A stretch of 64,000 nt of DNA from Pedobacter ghigonis. Its GTDB lineage: Bacteria; Bacteroidota; Bacteroidia; Sphingobacteriales; Sphingobacteriaceae. The notes under the pieces are model-generated. The model did not search any database. It was given only the letters and a program-made list of their open reading frames with translations, and was not told where the DNA came from. The DNA lies in the NCBI RefSeq assembly GCF_903166585.1, contig NZ_CAESCM010000001.1:1-64000 (forward strand), in the 5' to 3' direction. The translations under genes and the position numbers were made by a program. Below are positions 55,001 to 63,408 of the stretch, in pieces (positions within the stretch are counted from its first letter, which is position 1; each line of letters opens with the position of its first letter).

Positions 55001-55447
55001 TTGCAGGTTAAAAAGCAAATCGGGATTTTTTTCCTTTTCCAGTCCATAATCGGCAGCTATTTTAATTAGCTTTTCCCTGCGCAGGTTAACATCGAAGAAA
55101 ATACGCAGCTCTTGGCGTTGCAGAATATTGTATAAAACCTGTGCCTGATGTGTACACAGTTTATTTTTGGGTGAAGTGCAGCGGCACGAGAGCTTAACCG
55201 AATCTTCCTGCTGCTGAACCATCACTATAGGAAAGGGCTTGACAGCTTCTGCGTGACTAAACGCCGCAAAATCGATTTCGATCTGTTCGGGATATAACTG
55301 ATAGAAACCTTTAACATCGGTATGTACCAATCCGCCCAAATGTTTGAGGATAACAATCTCGCTAAGCGCTTTCAGGTTAAAATCCCTTAAAATATAATCG
55401 TAAGGGTTTTCTTCTGATCGCAGCTGTTTTGTTACCGGTTCACTCAT
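52034..55447 (-). CDS. SNF2-family helicase with SWIM zinc finger
   Basis: A 1137-residue SNF2/RapA-type DNA-dependent ATPase. The N-terminal SWIM zinc motif is Cys88-x-Cys90, Cys98-x-His100. A large middle region of unknown role follows. The helicase core starts near residue 690 with [18 protein letters not shown] (Walker A), LDESQLIKN (motif II), ITGTPIENN (III), and the C-terminal lobe with [20 protein letters not shown] and [10 protein letters not shown] (VI). It may remodel protein-DNA complexes or assist transcription recycling; bacterial roles are poorly known. REP-like repeats flank it on both sides. Confidence 0.93.
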   Translation of the reverse strand: [1137 protein letters not shown]

Positions 55448-55534
55448 TTAAAATTAAAAGGCTAAGCGATAAAAGTAATGATTATTCGGTTCGGGGTAAA
55501 GTTCGTTTAAGGGTTTTTATGCACAATTGAATAT

Positions 55535-55615
55535 CGTCATTTCGAGCGTAGTGCAACGAAGTCGAGAAATCTATTAAAGATCTCTCCATTTCGCTACGCT
55601 TCAGTCGAGATGACG
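55535..55615. repeat. REP-like palindrome, copy before the SNF2 gene
   Basis: CGTCATTTCGAGCGTAGTGC and, inverted, GCTTCAGTCGAGATGACG form the ends of an imperfect palindrome; the inner AGAAATCT / AGATCTCTCC pair. Same family as 51909-51992. Confidence 0.85.
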
Positions 55616-55628
55616 GATCAACTACATA

Positions 55629-56687
55629 CTACAGCGATTTCCTCAAATTCAAATAAAAAGGCACCTCTACCCGTTCGGTTTTACCACTGAGTACAAATTC
55701 AGCTGCCTGGGCACCTAACTCGCTAAAATCCGTCGAAATGGTGGTTATTCCATCCAAAATGATTCTTTTTAAAGGTGTTTCGTTGTAAGAAATTACACCT
55801 ACATCTTTACCTATTTTGAGCTTTTGTGCAATCAAACGCTCAATCAACATTACCAGGTCATCTTCCATCAGGTTAATATATACCTCACCCGGATTAATCT
55901 CTTCATCTTTGATATTGTGGATCACTTTATGATCGAAGGCGTACTGCTGACAAAAACGATAAAAACCAGTTAGTATTTCATGTGGGAAATAGCTGTTCCG
56001 GGGGAAGATGATTTTTAAGGTGCGGTAGTTTGAAAGGCGATCTAAAGCCTGCTCTAATGCGGCATAAATATCCTGTGCAAAATTCTCGTAGGCTGCCGCA
56101 TAATTGCCGGTTACCCCAGGCAAAAGTTTATCGAGGATAACCAGTTTCTCTTTGGGTATGGTATTGATAATTTCGTGTGCATTTTCGCCACCCTCTAAAA
56201 AATGCGGAATGATAACGAAGTGAGAATAATCATCGCGCTTGGCTACGATCATCTTTTTAAACAGCGCGTAATCGTTGTTGTAGATGTAAAAATCAATTGC
56301 GGCACGCTCACCAATGGTTTTGGTAAAGGAGTCGTAAATGATCTTTTTATGTGTACTGAGCTTATTGAACAGCAGACAGATTTTTAGCTTTCGCGAGAAA
56401 TCGGTATTGATGATAAAATAGCCCTTACCCGGAACTGAATCTACCACCCCGAGTTTACGCAGATTGCGGTAACCCTTTTCGGCAGTATCGCGCGACATTT
56501 CCAAACTAAAACTCAGTTCATTAATAGAGGGCAACAAACTATTTTTAAGCAGCTTACCACTTTCTATTGCCGCTAAAATGGCATTGGTTAGCTGTTTGTA
56601 TTTGGGGGTCGACGAGTATTCATCAACATTCAGATAGGGTATTAGATCTTCTGGTTTCAAAATGGTTAGGGGTATTAGGATTCCCAA
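55629..56687 (-). CDS. GntR-family regulator with LacI-like sensor, likely for rhamnose genes
   Basis: A 352-residue regulator. An N-terminal GntR winged helix (about 25-95) has YKQLTNAILAAIESGKLLKN, LPSINELSFSLEMSRDTAEK and VPGKGYFI. The C-terminal part (about 100-350) is like the periplasmic-binding/LacI sensor fold (KIGKDVGVISYNETPLKRII, then DGITTISTDFSELGAQAAEF). It ends the rhamnose cluster, 13 bp behind the kinase gene. By position it should sense rhamnose or an intermediate. The better-known rhamnose regulators are AraC-type, so this is a different type. Confidence 0.88.
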   Translation of the reverse strand: MGILIPLTILKPEDLIPYLNVDEYSSTPKYKQLTNAILAAIESGKLLKNSLLPSINELSFSLEMSRDTAEKGYRNLRKLGVVDSVPGKGYFIINTDFSRKLKICLLFNKLSTHKKIIYDSFTKTIGERAAIDFYIYNNDYALFKKMIVAKRDDYSHFVIIPHFLEGGENAHEIINTIPKEKLVILDKLLPGVTGNYAAAYENFAQDIYAALEQALDRLSNYRTLKIIFPRNSYFPHEILTGFYRFCQQYAFDHKVIHNIKDEEINPGEVYINLMEDDLVMLIERLIAQKLKIGKDVGVISYNETPLKRIILDGITTISTDFSELGAQAAEFVLSGKTERVEVPFYLNLRKSL

Positions 56688-56700
56688 TATAAGGAAATTC

Positions 56701-58086
56701 CTAAAAATCTAATGTACGTTGTATGGCCGAATAGTATTTTAACTGAATCATATCCGTTGGTGCCGGATTTTCATTCCAGGCATCGTTAATGGCCAAAGCA
56801 GTACCTATAGCCGTAGCCTGCGAAACCGAAGAGGCATACACTTCAATATCGGGAATAGCGGTAGCCAGTAAATGCATATAAATGGCATTTTTACCAAAGC
56901 CTCCATCCACAAAAATCCGTTTCACACCGGAATTGAGGATCAACTTTAACGAGTACAACTGTTGTTTCACCAAATCAAAAATGAGCTGATGATAGGCTTC
57001 TTCTGCCGTTTGGAAAAGATTCAGATCGCGATCAGGAAATGCCGAGTTTGCGGAAAAGCCTGTCTGTGCATCTTTATTCTCGGGGATTTTATTGGCCAGT
57101 TTTAAAATCATAGCCGGGTTAAACTTCAGGTGTTTAAACAAATAAGCGGCCCTGTCGAAATGTTCGGCGATGCGTTTAAGCTGTACCTCATGTTCGTAAC
57201 CTGCAAAAATACGCGATGCTTTAACGGCCTTACCTTTAAAGTGCATGTAACAAAGGCAATCCTGCTTCAGCTCGTCGGCAGTTAACGGATCCTGGTTAAA
57301 CGGGTTTAAACTGATGCACCAGGTGCCGGTAGAAATGAGTACAAAAGGAGTATTAAAATTAGCAAGATAAGGGATCAATGCGGCAGAACTATCATGCAGG
57401 CCTACACCAACTTTGATGGTGTTGCCTTCAAAATCGGTTTTCAGGCTCGAATCGGCCGGAGTAAAAGCCCCGAACTTATCGTCGATCTTTTCTGTTGAGA
57501 CCCAATTGTGATACTGGTTTTTATTAAAATCCCACAGCTGGGTATGGCAGCCAATGCTGGTAATATCGGCCACAGCTTTCCCTGTAATTAAATAACTGAG
57601 GTATTGAGGCAGGTGTAGCGCCCATTTCACTTTGCCAAATATTTCCGGCTTTTCATGCTTCAGGCGGTACAGCTGCATGCCCGAATTTAAGCTACCCAAA
57701 ACCGGTGAGGCAGTTTCTAACGAAATCTTATCCTCACCGCCATAAGTGGCATAAAAGCTCTTTTTAAGTGCTTCTGGATATGCTTTTAAATAATTGTAAA
57801 GTGGTGTTAAAGGCTCTCCATTTTCATCGATGTACACAAAACTTGCACCGTAGGTTGAAAAATTAATGGCCTTAACATCAAACTCTTTTAACTGCAAAAC
57901 CTGATGGAGGGAATCGTAAACAGATGAACGCAAGCTTTCCAGGTTTTCGCAAACTTCGCCATCTTCATCAACGGTTTCAACAAAACGGGCCGAACGTTCG
58001 TAAACGATCTGATAATTTTCATCAATCAGGAACAGTTTCTTATTCGTTTTCCCAACATCAAATATGGCAATAACAGGTTTTGGCAT
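56701..58086 (-). CDS. rhaB: L-rhamnulokinase-type FGGY carbohydrate kinase
   Basis: A 461-residue FGGY kinase. The N-terminal phosphate loop is AIFDVGKTNKKLFLID, the sugar site region is INFSTYGASFVYID, and the C-terminal ATP-site is IFVDGGFGKNAIYMHLLATA. In this cluster it should phosphorylate L-rhamnulose at C1. It lies 14 bp behind the isomerase and has a GAGGAG Shine-Dalgarno before the ATG. L-fuculose kinase is the main alternative by sequence type, but the neighbours favour rhamnulose. Confidence 0.88.
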   Translation of the reverse strand: MPKPVIAIFDVGKTNKKLFLIDENYQIVYERSARFVETVDEDGEVCENLESLRSSVYDSLHQVLQLKEFDVKAINFSTYGASFVYIDENGEPLTPLYNYLKAYPEALKKSFYATYGGEDKISLETASPVLGSLNSGMQLYRLKHEKPEIFGKVKWALHLPQYLSYLITGKAVADITSIGCHTQLWDFNKNQYHNWVSTEKIDDKFGAFTPADSSLKTDFEGNTIKVGVGLHDSSAALIPYLANFNTPFVLISTGTWCISLNPFNQDPLTADELKQDCLCYMHFKGKAVKASRIFAGYEHEVQLKRIAEHFDRAAYLFKHLKFNPAMILKLANKIPENKDAQTGFSANSAFPDRDLNLFQTAEEAYHQLIFDLVKQQLYSLKLILNSGVKRIFVDGGFGKNAIYMHLLATAIPDIEVYASSVSQATAIGTALAINDAWNENPAPTDMIQLKYYSAIQRTLDF

Positions 58087-58100
58087 TTCTATTCTCCTCT

Positions 58101-59381
58101 TTACAAACCTGTAGCTACAGTTTTTCCACGGTGATTAACTAAATTATTTCTCACAGCTAAATCGCGGTATAAACCGATTGGCGATAATGCCGCACCTGCC
58201 CTTAAGCGGGCTTCGGCAACAATTGCCCTTAAATCGCTACGGAAAGTATGTTGCAAAATTTCCTGTGCTTTGGCTACATCATTATTATCCTGAGCAGCAT
58301 TTAAGGCTTTTCTATCAACCAAAAGCGCCTGTGCATAAGCAATCATAATGGCCTCAACCGATTGCAGCAAATCTTCTAAAGGATCTTTTACATTGTGCGA
58401 AGCATCGATCATCCAGCCCAGATCTTTAGCATGGTTCATTCCTTTTGCATCCATTCCTTCTACCAGCTCATTAAAAATCAGGAACAACTGGTAAGGTTTA
58501 ATGCTTCCGGCAGTTAAATCGTCGTCGCCATATTTAGAATCGTTGAAGTGGAAACCACCTAACTTCCCTTCCATTAGCAACAGGGCAACAATTTGCTCGA
58601 TATTAGCATTTGGCAGGTGGTGACCTAAATCAACCAAGGTATAGGCCTTTTTACCGAGCTTGCTTGCATACAGCAATGACTGGCCCCAATCGCCAACAGT
58701 TGTTGAATAAAAATTAGGCTCAAACGCTTTGTACTCTACAAACATTTTCCAGTCATCGGGCAGTGCCGAATAAATTTCCTCCAAACTTTCTAAAGTGTTT
58801 TCGAAAGCCTTGCGAAAATTAAGCTGGCCAGGGAAACAAGATCCATCGGCAAGCCAAACAGTTAATGCATCAGATCCTAACGCAATACCATGTTTAATTA
58901 CTTCTATATTGTGCTCAATCGCCTGTTTGCGAATGGCTTTATTTACATTTTGTAATGAACCGAACTTATAACTGTGGGCCGAACCAGCCTGATCCTGAAA
59001 GGTGTTGGAGTTCATGGCATCGAATTTAAGGCCGTAACCTGCAGCCAGTTTTTTTAATTCGCCGGCATTCTGAGGAATATCCCATGGAATGTGAAGCGAA
59101 ATAGCCCCGCTTGCACCGTTTAAAGCATGTAACAAACCTACATCTTCAATTTTTTCTTCAATGGTGCGTGGTTCTCCACCGGTAATGGCAAAACGGCCAA
59201 AACGGGTTCCGCCTGTGCCCAATGCCCAGCTAGGAATAGCAATCTGAAAATCGACCAGTTTCTGGATTACGCTTTCCAGATCAACGTGTGCCCAGTCTTC
59301 TTTTAAGAAAGCAAGTTTACGCTGATGTGGGGTTAACAAAGAGTCGTTGTGTTTTTCTATTTGGTTCTGCTCGATATTCAT
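58101..59381 (-). CDS. rhaI: L-rhamnose isomerase (RhaI type)
   Basis: A 426-residue TIM-barrel sugar isomerase interconverting L-rhamnose and L-rhamnulose. It is the RhaI type known from Pseudomonas stutzeri, not the RhaA type of E. coli. Metal and substrate region motifs are MFVEYKAFEPNFYSTTVGDW, LVDLGHHLPNANIEQI and GGFHFNDSKYGDDDL. The N-terminus has SWALGTGGTRFGRF. It follows rhaEW after a 363-bp gap filled with hairpin repeats, so it may have its own promoter. Confidence 0.92.
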   Translation of the reverse strand: MNIEQNQIEKHNDSLLTPHQRKLAFLKEDWAHVDLESVIQKLVDFQIAIPSWALGTGGTRFGRFAITGGEPRTIEEKIEDVGLLHALNGASGAISLHIPWDIPQNAGELKKLAAGYGLKFDAMNSNTFQDQAGSAHSYKFGSLQNVNKAIRKQAIEHNIEVIKHGIALGSDALTVWLADGSCFPGQLNFRKAFENTLESLEEIYSALPDDWKMFVEYKAFEPNFYSTTVGDWGQSLLYASKLGKKAYTLVDLGHHLPNANIEQIVALLLMEGKLGGFHFNDSKYGDDDLTAGSIKPYQLFLIFNELVEGMDAKGMNHAKDLGWMIDASHNVKDPLEDLLQSVEAIMIAYAQALLVDRKALNAAQDNNDVAKAQEILQHTFRSDLRAIVAEARLRAGAALSPIGLYRDLAVRNNLVNHRGKTVATGL

Positions 59382-59415
59382 GAGAATATTTGGTTTTTGT
59401 TAGGTTAATTATTGT

Positions 59416-59464
59416 GGCGATACAATCGCCTTTCCCGTTCATCCTCGTTACAAACGAGGACGAT
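59416..59464. repeat. Two-hairpin repeat, copy 2
   Basis: GGCGATACAATCGCC (59416-59430) and TCCTCGTTACAAACGAGGA form two hairpins. From the first base of hairpin 1 to the shared CATCC word is 24 bases both here and at 47292. Stem bases differ in a compensating way, which supports structure over chance. Confidence 0.8.
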
Positions 59465-59487
59465 TATAAAAAAAATTAAAGTCATTT

Positions 59488-59737
59488 TCGGTCCGTGCCA
59501 AGCACAGACCGATGAAACAACTTACTAAAACTGAATTTAAAACTATCGTTTCGGTTGGTGAGGACACCAGCCGATAGATCAAAACTATCGCCGTGGTTTG
59601 TGTCTACACAGACTACATTTATTAACCACAGATATTAGCACCTATGCTTAGTGTATCATCTTTTTCGGTTGGTGAGAACACCAACCGATAGATTAAGTAC
59701 AAATTCCATCTGTGTTTATCCTTTTTATCTGTGGTTA
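59488..59737. repeat. Hairpin cluster between rhaEW and rhaI
   Basis: Three related hairpins occur: TCGGTCCGTGC...GACCGA (59488-59512), TCGGTTGGTG...CAGCCGA (59551-59575) and TCGGTTGGTG...CAACCGA (59665-59689). The second and third are almost identical with GGTGAGNACACC centres. An outer 11-bp inverted repeat TAACCACAGAT (59633-59643) / ATCTGTGGTTA (59727-59737) encloses the last. No coding pattern is seen here. Confidence 0.8.
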
Positions 59738-59744
59738 CATTTCA

Positions 59745-61865
59745 TTATCGTACAAATGCCATGGCCACTCCGCCATCTACATTGAGCACATTGCCGGTTG
59801 ATTTTTGCAATAAGCCACCAACAAAGGCAAAGCAAGCATTGGCAATATCATCTGGCAATATAATCTGGTTTAACAAAGTACGTTTTGCATAATAAGCTGG
59901 CAACTCGGCCACGGTAATGCCATAAGCCTTCGCTCTGCCTTCAGCCCATCCGCCAGCCCAGATATTGCTATCGCTGATTACGGCATCAGGGTTAACCACG
60001 TTTACGCGGATGTTATCAGCACCTAATTCGGCAGCGTTTAATCTGCTTAAGTGTAACTGGGCTGCTTTTGCACTACCATAACCTGCATTATTCGGTCCGC
60101 TAACTAAAGCATTCTTACTTACAATATTAATGATATCGCCACCGATATTTTGCTTTTGCATCGTATTTGTTGCAGCCTGGGTAATAAAAAACTGTCCCTT
60201 TACCAAAACATCATATAAAAGGTCCCAATCTTTTTCGGTATGATCGGCAATGGTTTTAGAAATAGATAAGCCTGCGTTGTTTACAATAATATCTACCCCA
60301 CCAAAAGCCAGCGCAGCGGCATCGAAAGCATTTTTAATGTCTTCTTCGCTGGTTACATTTAAAATAGCGGTGCTGTAAGAGTCTTTGCCAAATTGTGCAG
60401 CAAATTCTTTACCCGCTTCTTCTAAACGCTCGGCATTCATATCGTTTAAAATGACTACGCCACCTTCTGCTACAAACTTTTTAGCTATAGCTTTTCCAAT
60501 TCCACCGGCGCTGCCTGTAATCAGTGCTATTTTACCGGTAAGTGGTTTAGGCTTAGGCATACGCTGTAATTTTGCTTCTTCCAGCAACCAGTATTCAATG
60601 TTAAAAGCTTCCTGATGTGGTAATGAGGTATATTCAGAAACAGCTTCTGCCCCTTTCATTACGTTAATGGCATTGATGTAAAATTCTGCCGCCACCCTTG
60701 CTGTTTGTTTATCTTTCGAGAAAGTAAACATACCAATACCAGGGTATAAAATTACTACCGGGTTGGTATCGCGAATAGCCGGACTGTTTGGATGTTTACA
60801 GGTTTCATAATAATCCGTATACATCGCTCTGTAAGCTTCAAAAGCAGGCTCAAGCGTCTCTTTCAATGCTTTAACATCCGATAAATCGGCATCACTGGCT
60901 AAATCTAATACCAGCGGACTGATTTTGGTACGTAAAAAGTGATCGGGACAGCTTGTTCCCATTGGCGCTAAACGGCCAAGATCGTTCGAATTGATGAACT
61001 CCAAAACACGTGTATCATCGGTAAAATGACCAATCATGTGTTGCTTTGAAGAGCACAAGCCACGTAAAACCGGTGCTAAAGCAGCAGCTTGTTTTTTACG
61101 ATTACTGGCTTCAGCACTTTCTATTTTTTGTCCGCCAAAAACAGGACCTTTTTTTCCGTAGTTCTGGCTAAGATAGTCTGAACAGATTTCAATTACCTCT
61201 AAAGTGTTCAAATAACTTTCATAAGCGGTATCGCCCCAGGTAAATAAGCCGTGCGAACCTAACATAATACCACGGATGCCCGGGTTTTCATCTAAGCACT
61301 GCTTTAACTGTAAGCCCAGCTCAAAGCCTGGTTTTTTCCACTCTACCCAACCAATGGTACCGTTAAACAGCTCCTGGGTAATGCGTTTACCATCTTTTGC
61401 TGCTGCAATGGCAATGGCTGCATCAGGGTGCAGGTGATCGATATGCTTAAAGGGTAGAAAACCGTGCAGCGGGGTATCAATTGATGGTGCTTTTGAACTT
61501 AAATCGAAAATGCAGTGGTTAAACAGTTCAACCATTTCATCTTCGTAAGCTACGCCGCGGTAAATGTTTTTCAGGCTGCGCAAACGGTCAACATACAAAG
61601 CGGCCAAACCACTTTTCTTTAAAGTACCTAAATCGCCCCCCGAACCTTTTACCCACATTACTTCTGTTTCCAGTCCGGTTAAAGGATCTTTTTCCAACAA
61701 TTTACAAGAAGTGTTACCGCCTCCATAATTGGTGAGGCGTAAATCAGCACCCAATAAATTTGAGCGGTAGATTAACAAAGCAACTTCATCACCAGCCAGT
61801 TTTGCGGCTTCCTCTTCATCCCACAGATAGCTTACATGCTTATAACTTTTCGTATCGATTGACAT
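59745..61865 (-). CDS. rhaEW: Bifunctional rhamnulose-1-phosphate aldolase/lactaldehyde dehydrogenase
   Basis: A 706-residue fusion. The N-terminal class II aldolase/adducin domain (about 20-400) has NYGGGNTSCK, the zinc region GFLPFKHIDHLHPDAAIA and GIMLGSHGLFTWGD; it splits rhamnulose-1-phosphate to DHAP and L-lactaldehyde. The C-terminal short-chain dehydrogenase (about 435-706) has ITGSAGGIGKAIA (cofactor), NNAG and GYGSAKAAQ (catalytic Tyr-x3-Lys) and oxidises lactaldehyde to lactate. Both active sites appear complete. It lies 30 bp behind the rhaT gene. Confidence 0.94.
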   Translation of the reverse strand: MSIDTKSYKHVSYLWDEEEAAKLAGDEVALLIYRSNLLGADLRLTNYGGGNTSCKLLEKDPLTGLETEVMWVKGSGGDLGTLKKSGLAALYVDRLRSLKNIYRGVAYEDEMVELFNHCIFDLSSKAPSIDTPLHGFLPFKHIDHLHPDAAIAIAAAKDGKRITQELFNGTIGWVEWKKPGFELGLQLKQCLDENPGIRGIMLGSHGLFTWGDTAYESYLNTLEVIEICSDYLSQNYGKKGPVFGGQKIESAEASNRKKQAAALAPVLRGLCSSKQHMIGHFTDDTRVLEFINSNDLGRLAPMGTSCPDHFLRTKISPLVLDLASDADLSDVKALKETLEPAFEAYRAMYTDYYETCKHPNSPAIRDTNPVVILYPGIGMFTFSKDKQTARVAAEFYINAINVMKGAEAVSEYTSLPHQEAFNIEYWLLEEAKLQRMPKPKPLTGKIALITGSAGGIGKAIAKKFVAEGGVVILNDMNAERLEEAGKEFAAQFGKDSYSTAILNVTSEEDIKNAFDAAALAFGGVDIIVNNAGLSISKTIADHTEKDWDLLYDVLVKGQFFITQAATNTMQKQNIGGDIINIVSKNALVSGPNNAGYGSAKAAQLHLSRLNAAELGADNIRVNVVNPDAVISDSNIWAGGWAEGRAKAYGITVAELPAYYAKRTLLNQIILPDDIANACFAFVGGLLQKSTGNVLNVDGGVAMAFVR

Positions 61866-61895
61866 TATTATATTCTATTTAAATTTTTCTATTGA

Positions 61896-62990
61896 TTAAC
61901 CTTTTATTGAGTTGCCATAACCCACAATGAGTACCGAAATAATGATGGTTAAAATTCCCACCAAAACCGTTACCAGTGTTTTACGCGATACACCCTTCCA
62001 TTCTTTTAACACCAGGCCCCAAACATTTGCAATTAAGATGATGAAGGCCATGTGCAGAATCCACGAACTGGCACCATTACCCATTTTACTTTCGCCCATT
62101 CCGTAAAAGAAAAACTGCAGGAACCAGGTGGTACCAGCAAGGGCCGAGAAAATATAATTTTTTAACAGTGGTGTTGTTTTATTCGTATAATCGCCAAATG
62201 ATTTGTTCCTGGCATTAAGTACCATACACCAGATAAAGTTGGTGGTAAGTCCGCCCCAAAGTACAATTACATAAGTAACGTTGTTTTGATAAAGAAAATT
62301 ACCGGTTTCAGCCGGATTAGCGGCTTTCCAGATGGCGTTTGCGGCATCGGCCATGGGTTTACCGGCTTCGATGCCAAAATTGAAACAAGCGCTTAACACC
62401 CCTGATACGATACCTACAAATAAGCCCAGACCAAATTTATATTCTGTTTTTACCTCCATTCCGTGCGGATCGGTAATATCGGTTTTCATCTCTTTTTCCT
62501 TCATCATACCGGCCCTGCCACAAATCACGATACCCAGCACACATACCAGTAAACCCAGTAAAACCATGCGCCCCCAATCGGTTTGCAGAAACATGGTGAA
62601 AGTATCTTTACCTGCCTGCGGGAAAAAATCGAAGTAGATTGAAGGTAAGATGGAGCCTAAAACCATACAGAGCCCCAAAATAATGCTACTACCTAACGAT
62701 ACGCCAAGGTAACGAACACCTAAGCCGTAAGTAAGGCCACCAATGCCCCAAAGCACACCAAAAAAATAAGTGAGCCATAAAATGCTGCCATTGGTACTGC
62801 TGATAATGGCCGTAAAATTCGGGATAGTTAAATAAGCGGCAAGCGGTGGAACAATGAGCCAGGAGAATATCCCGCCTACGATCCAATAGCTTTCCCAGGC
62901 CCAACCTTTAACCTTTTTATATGGTATGTAAAAACTTCCGGAGGCGAAACCACCGAAGAAATGAAAAATAACGCCTAAAATTGCCTGCAT
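61896..62990 (-). CDS. rhaT: L-rhamnose/proton symporter RhaT
   Basis: A 364-residue inner-membrane transporter of the RhaT family with about ten hydrophobic segments. The N-terminus GVIFHFFGGFASGSFYIPYK is typical; others are WLTYFFGVLWGIGGLTYGLG, LGLFVGIVSGVLSACFNFGI and VLVGILTIIISVLIVGYG. It is the first gene of the rhamnose cluster; the 500-bp region upstream contains tandem repeats. Confidence 0.93.
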   Translation of the reverse strand: MQAILGVIFHFFGGFASGSFYIPYKKVKGWAWESYWIVGGIFSWLIVPPLAAYLTIPNFTAIISSTNGSILWLTYFFGVLWGIGGLTYGLGVRYLGVSLGSSIILGLCMVLGSILPSIYFDFFPQAGKDTFTMFLQTDWGRMVLLGLLVCVLGIVICGRAGMMKEKEMKTDITDPHGMEVKTEYKFGLGLFVGIVSGVLSACFNFGIEAGKPMADAANAIWKAANPAETGNFLYQNNVTYVIVLWGGLTTNFIWCMVLNARNKSFGDYTNKTTPLLKNYIFSALAGTTWFLQFFFYGMGESKMGNGASSWILHMAFIILIANVWGLVLKEWKGVSRKTLVTVLVGILTIIISVLIVGYGNSIKG

Positions 62991-63103
62991 GCTGTTAATT
63001 AATATTTGGTTGCCCTAAAATATAATTTACAGTAATTTTAACTGTTATGCACTGTTATGGATTTAAATTAATCACCTTGATTTTTACGATGGTGATACAG
63101 GAT

Positions 63104-63321
63104 GTTTTTTAACCATCCTAGACATGTAGGTAGCCCTAATGTTTTTTACCGCCTTAGACATGTAAGTACATTTAAGCCTGCTAACTGCAAACTAAGCCTT
63201 AGGTGCACTTAGGTGTCTAATATCATAGCACTATTGTTTTTTAACCACCTTAGACATGTAAGCACATTTAAGCCGGCAAACTACCAACCAGGCCTTAGGT
63301 GCACTTAGGTGTCTTAGGTGG
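63104..63321. repeat. Tandem palindromic repeats upstream of rhaT, family 1
   Basis: The word GTTTTTTAACCACCTTAGAC occurs with variants at about 63104, 63141 and 63236, giving one partial and two fuller units with a period near 95 bp. Each full unit starts with CCACCTTAGACATGTAAG and ends with CTTAGGTGCACTTAGGTGTC, so it is itself an imperfect palindrome. Confidence 0.8.
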
Positions 63322-63408
63322 AAATTAATTGCCGCCTAGCCATTACCACTGACAAAAAAAGAAGAAATTAATTTAGATAGTCGCTGTTTCAAGCGAATCC
63401 AGACATAA

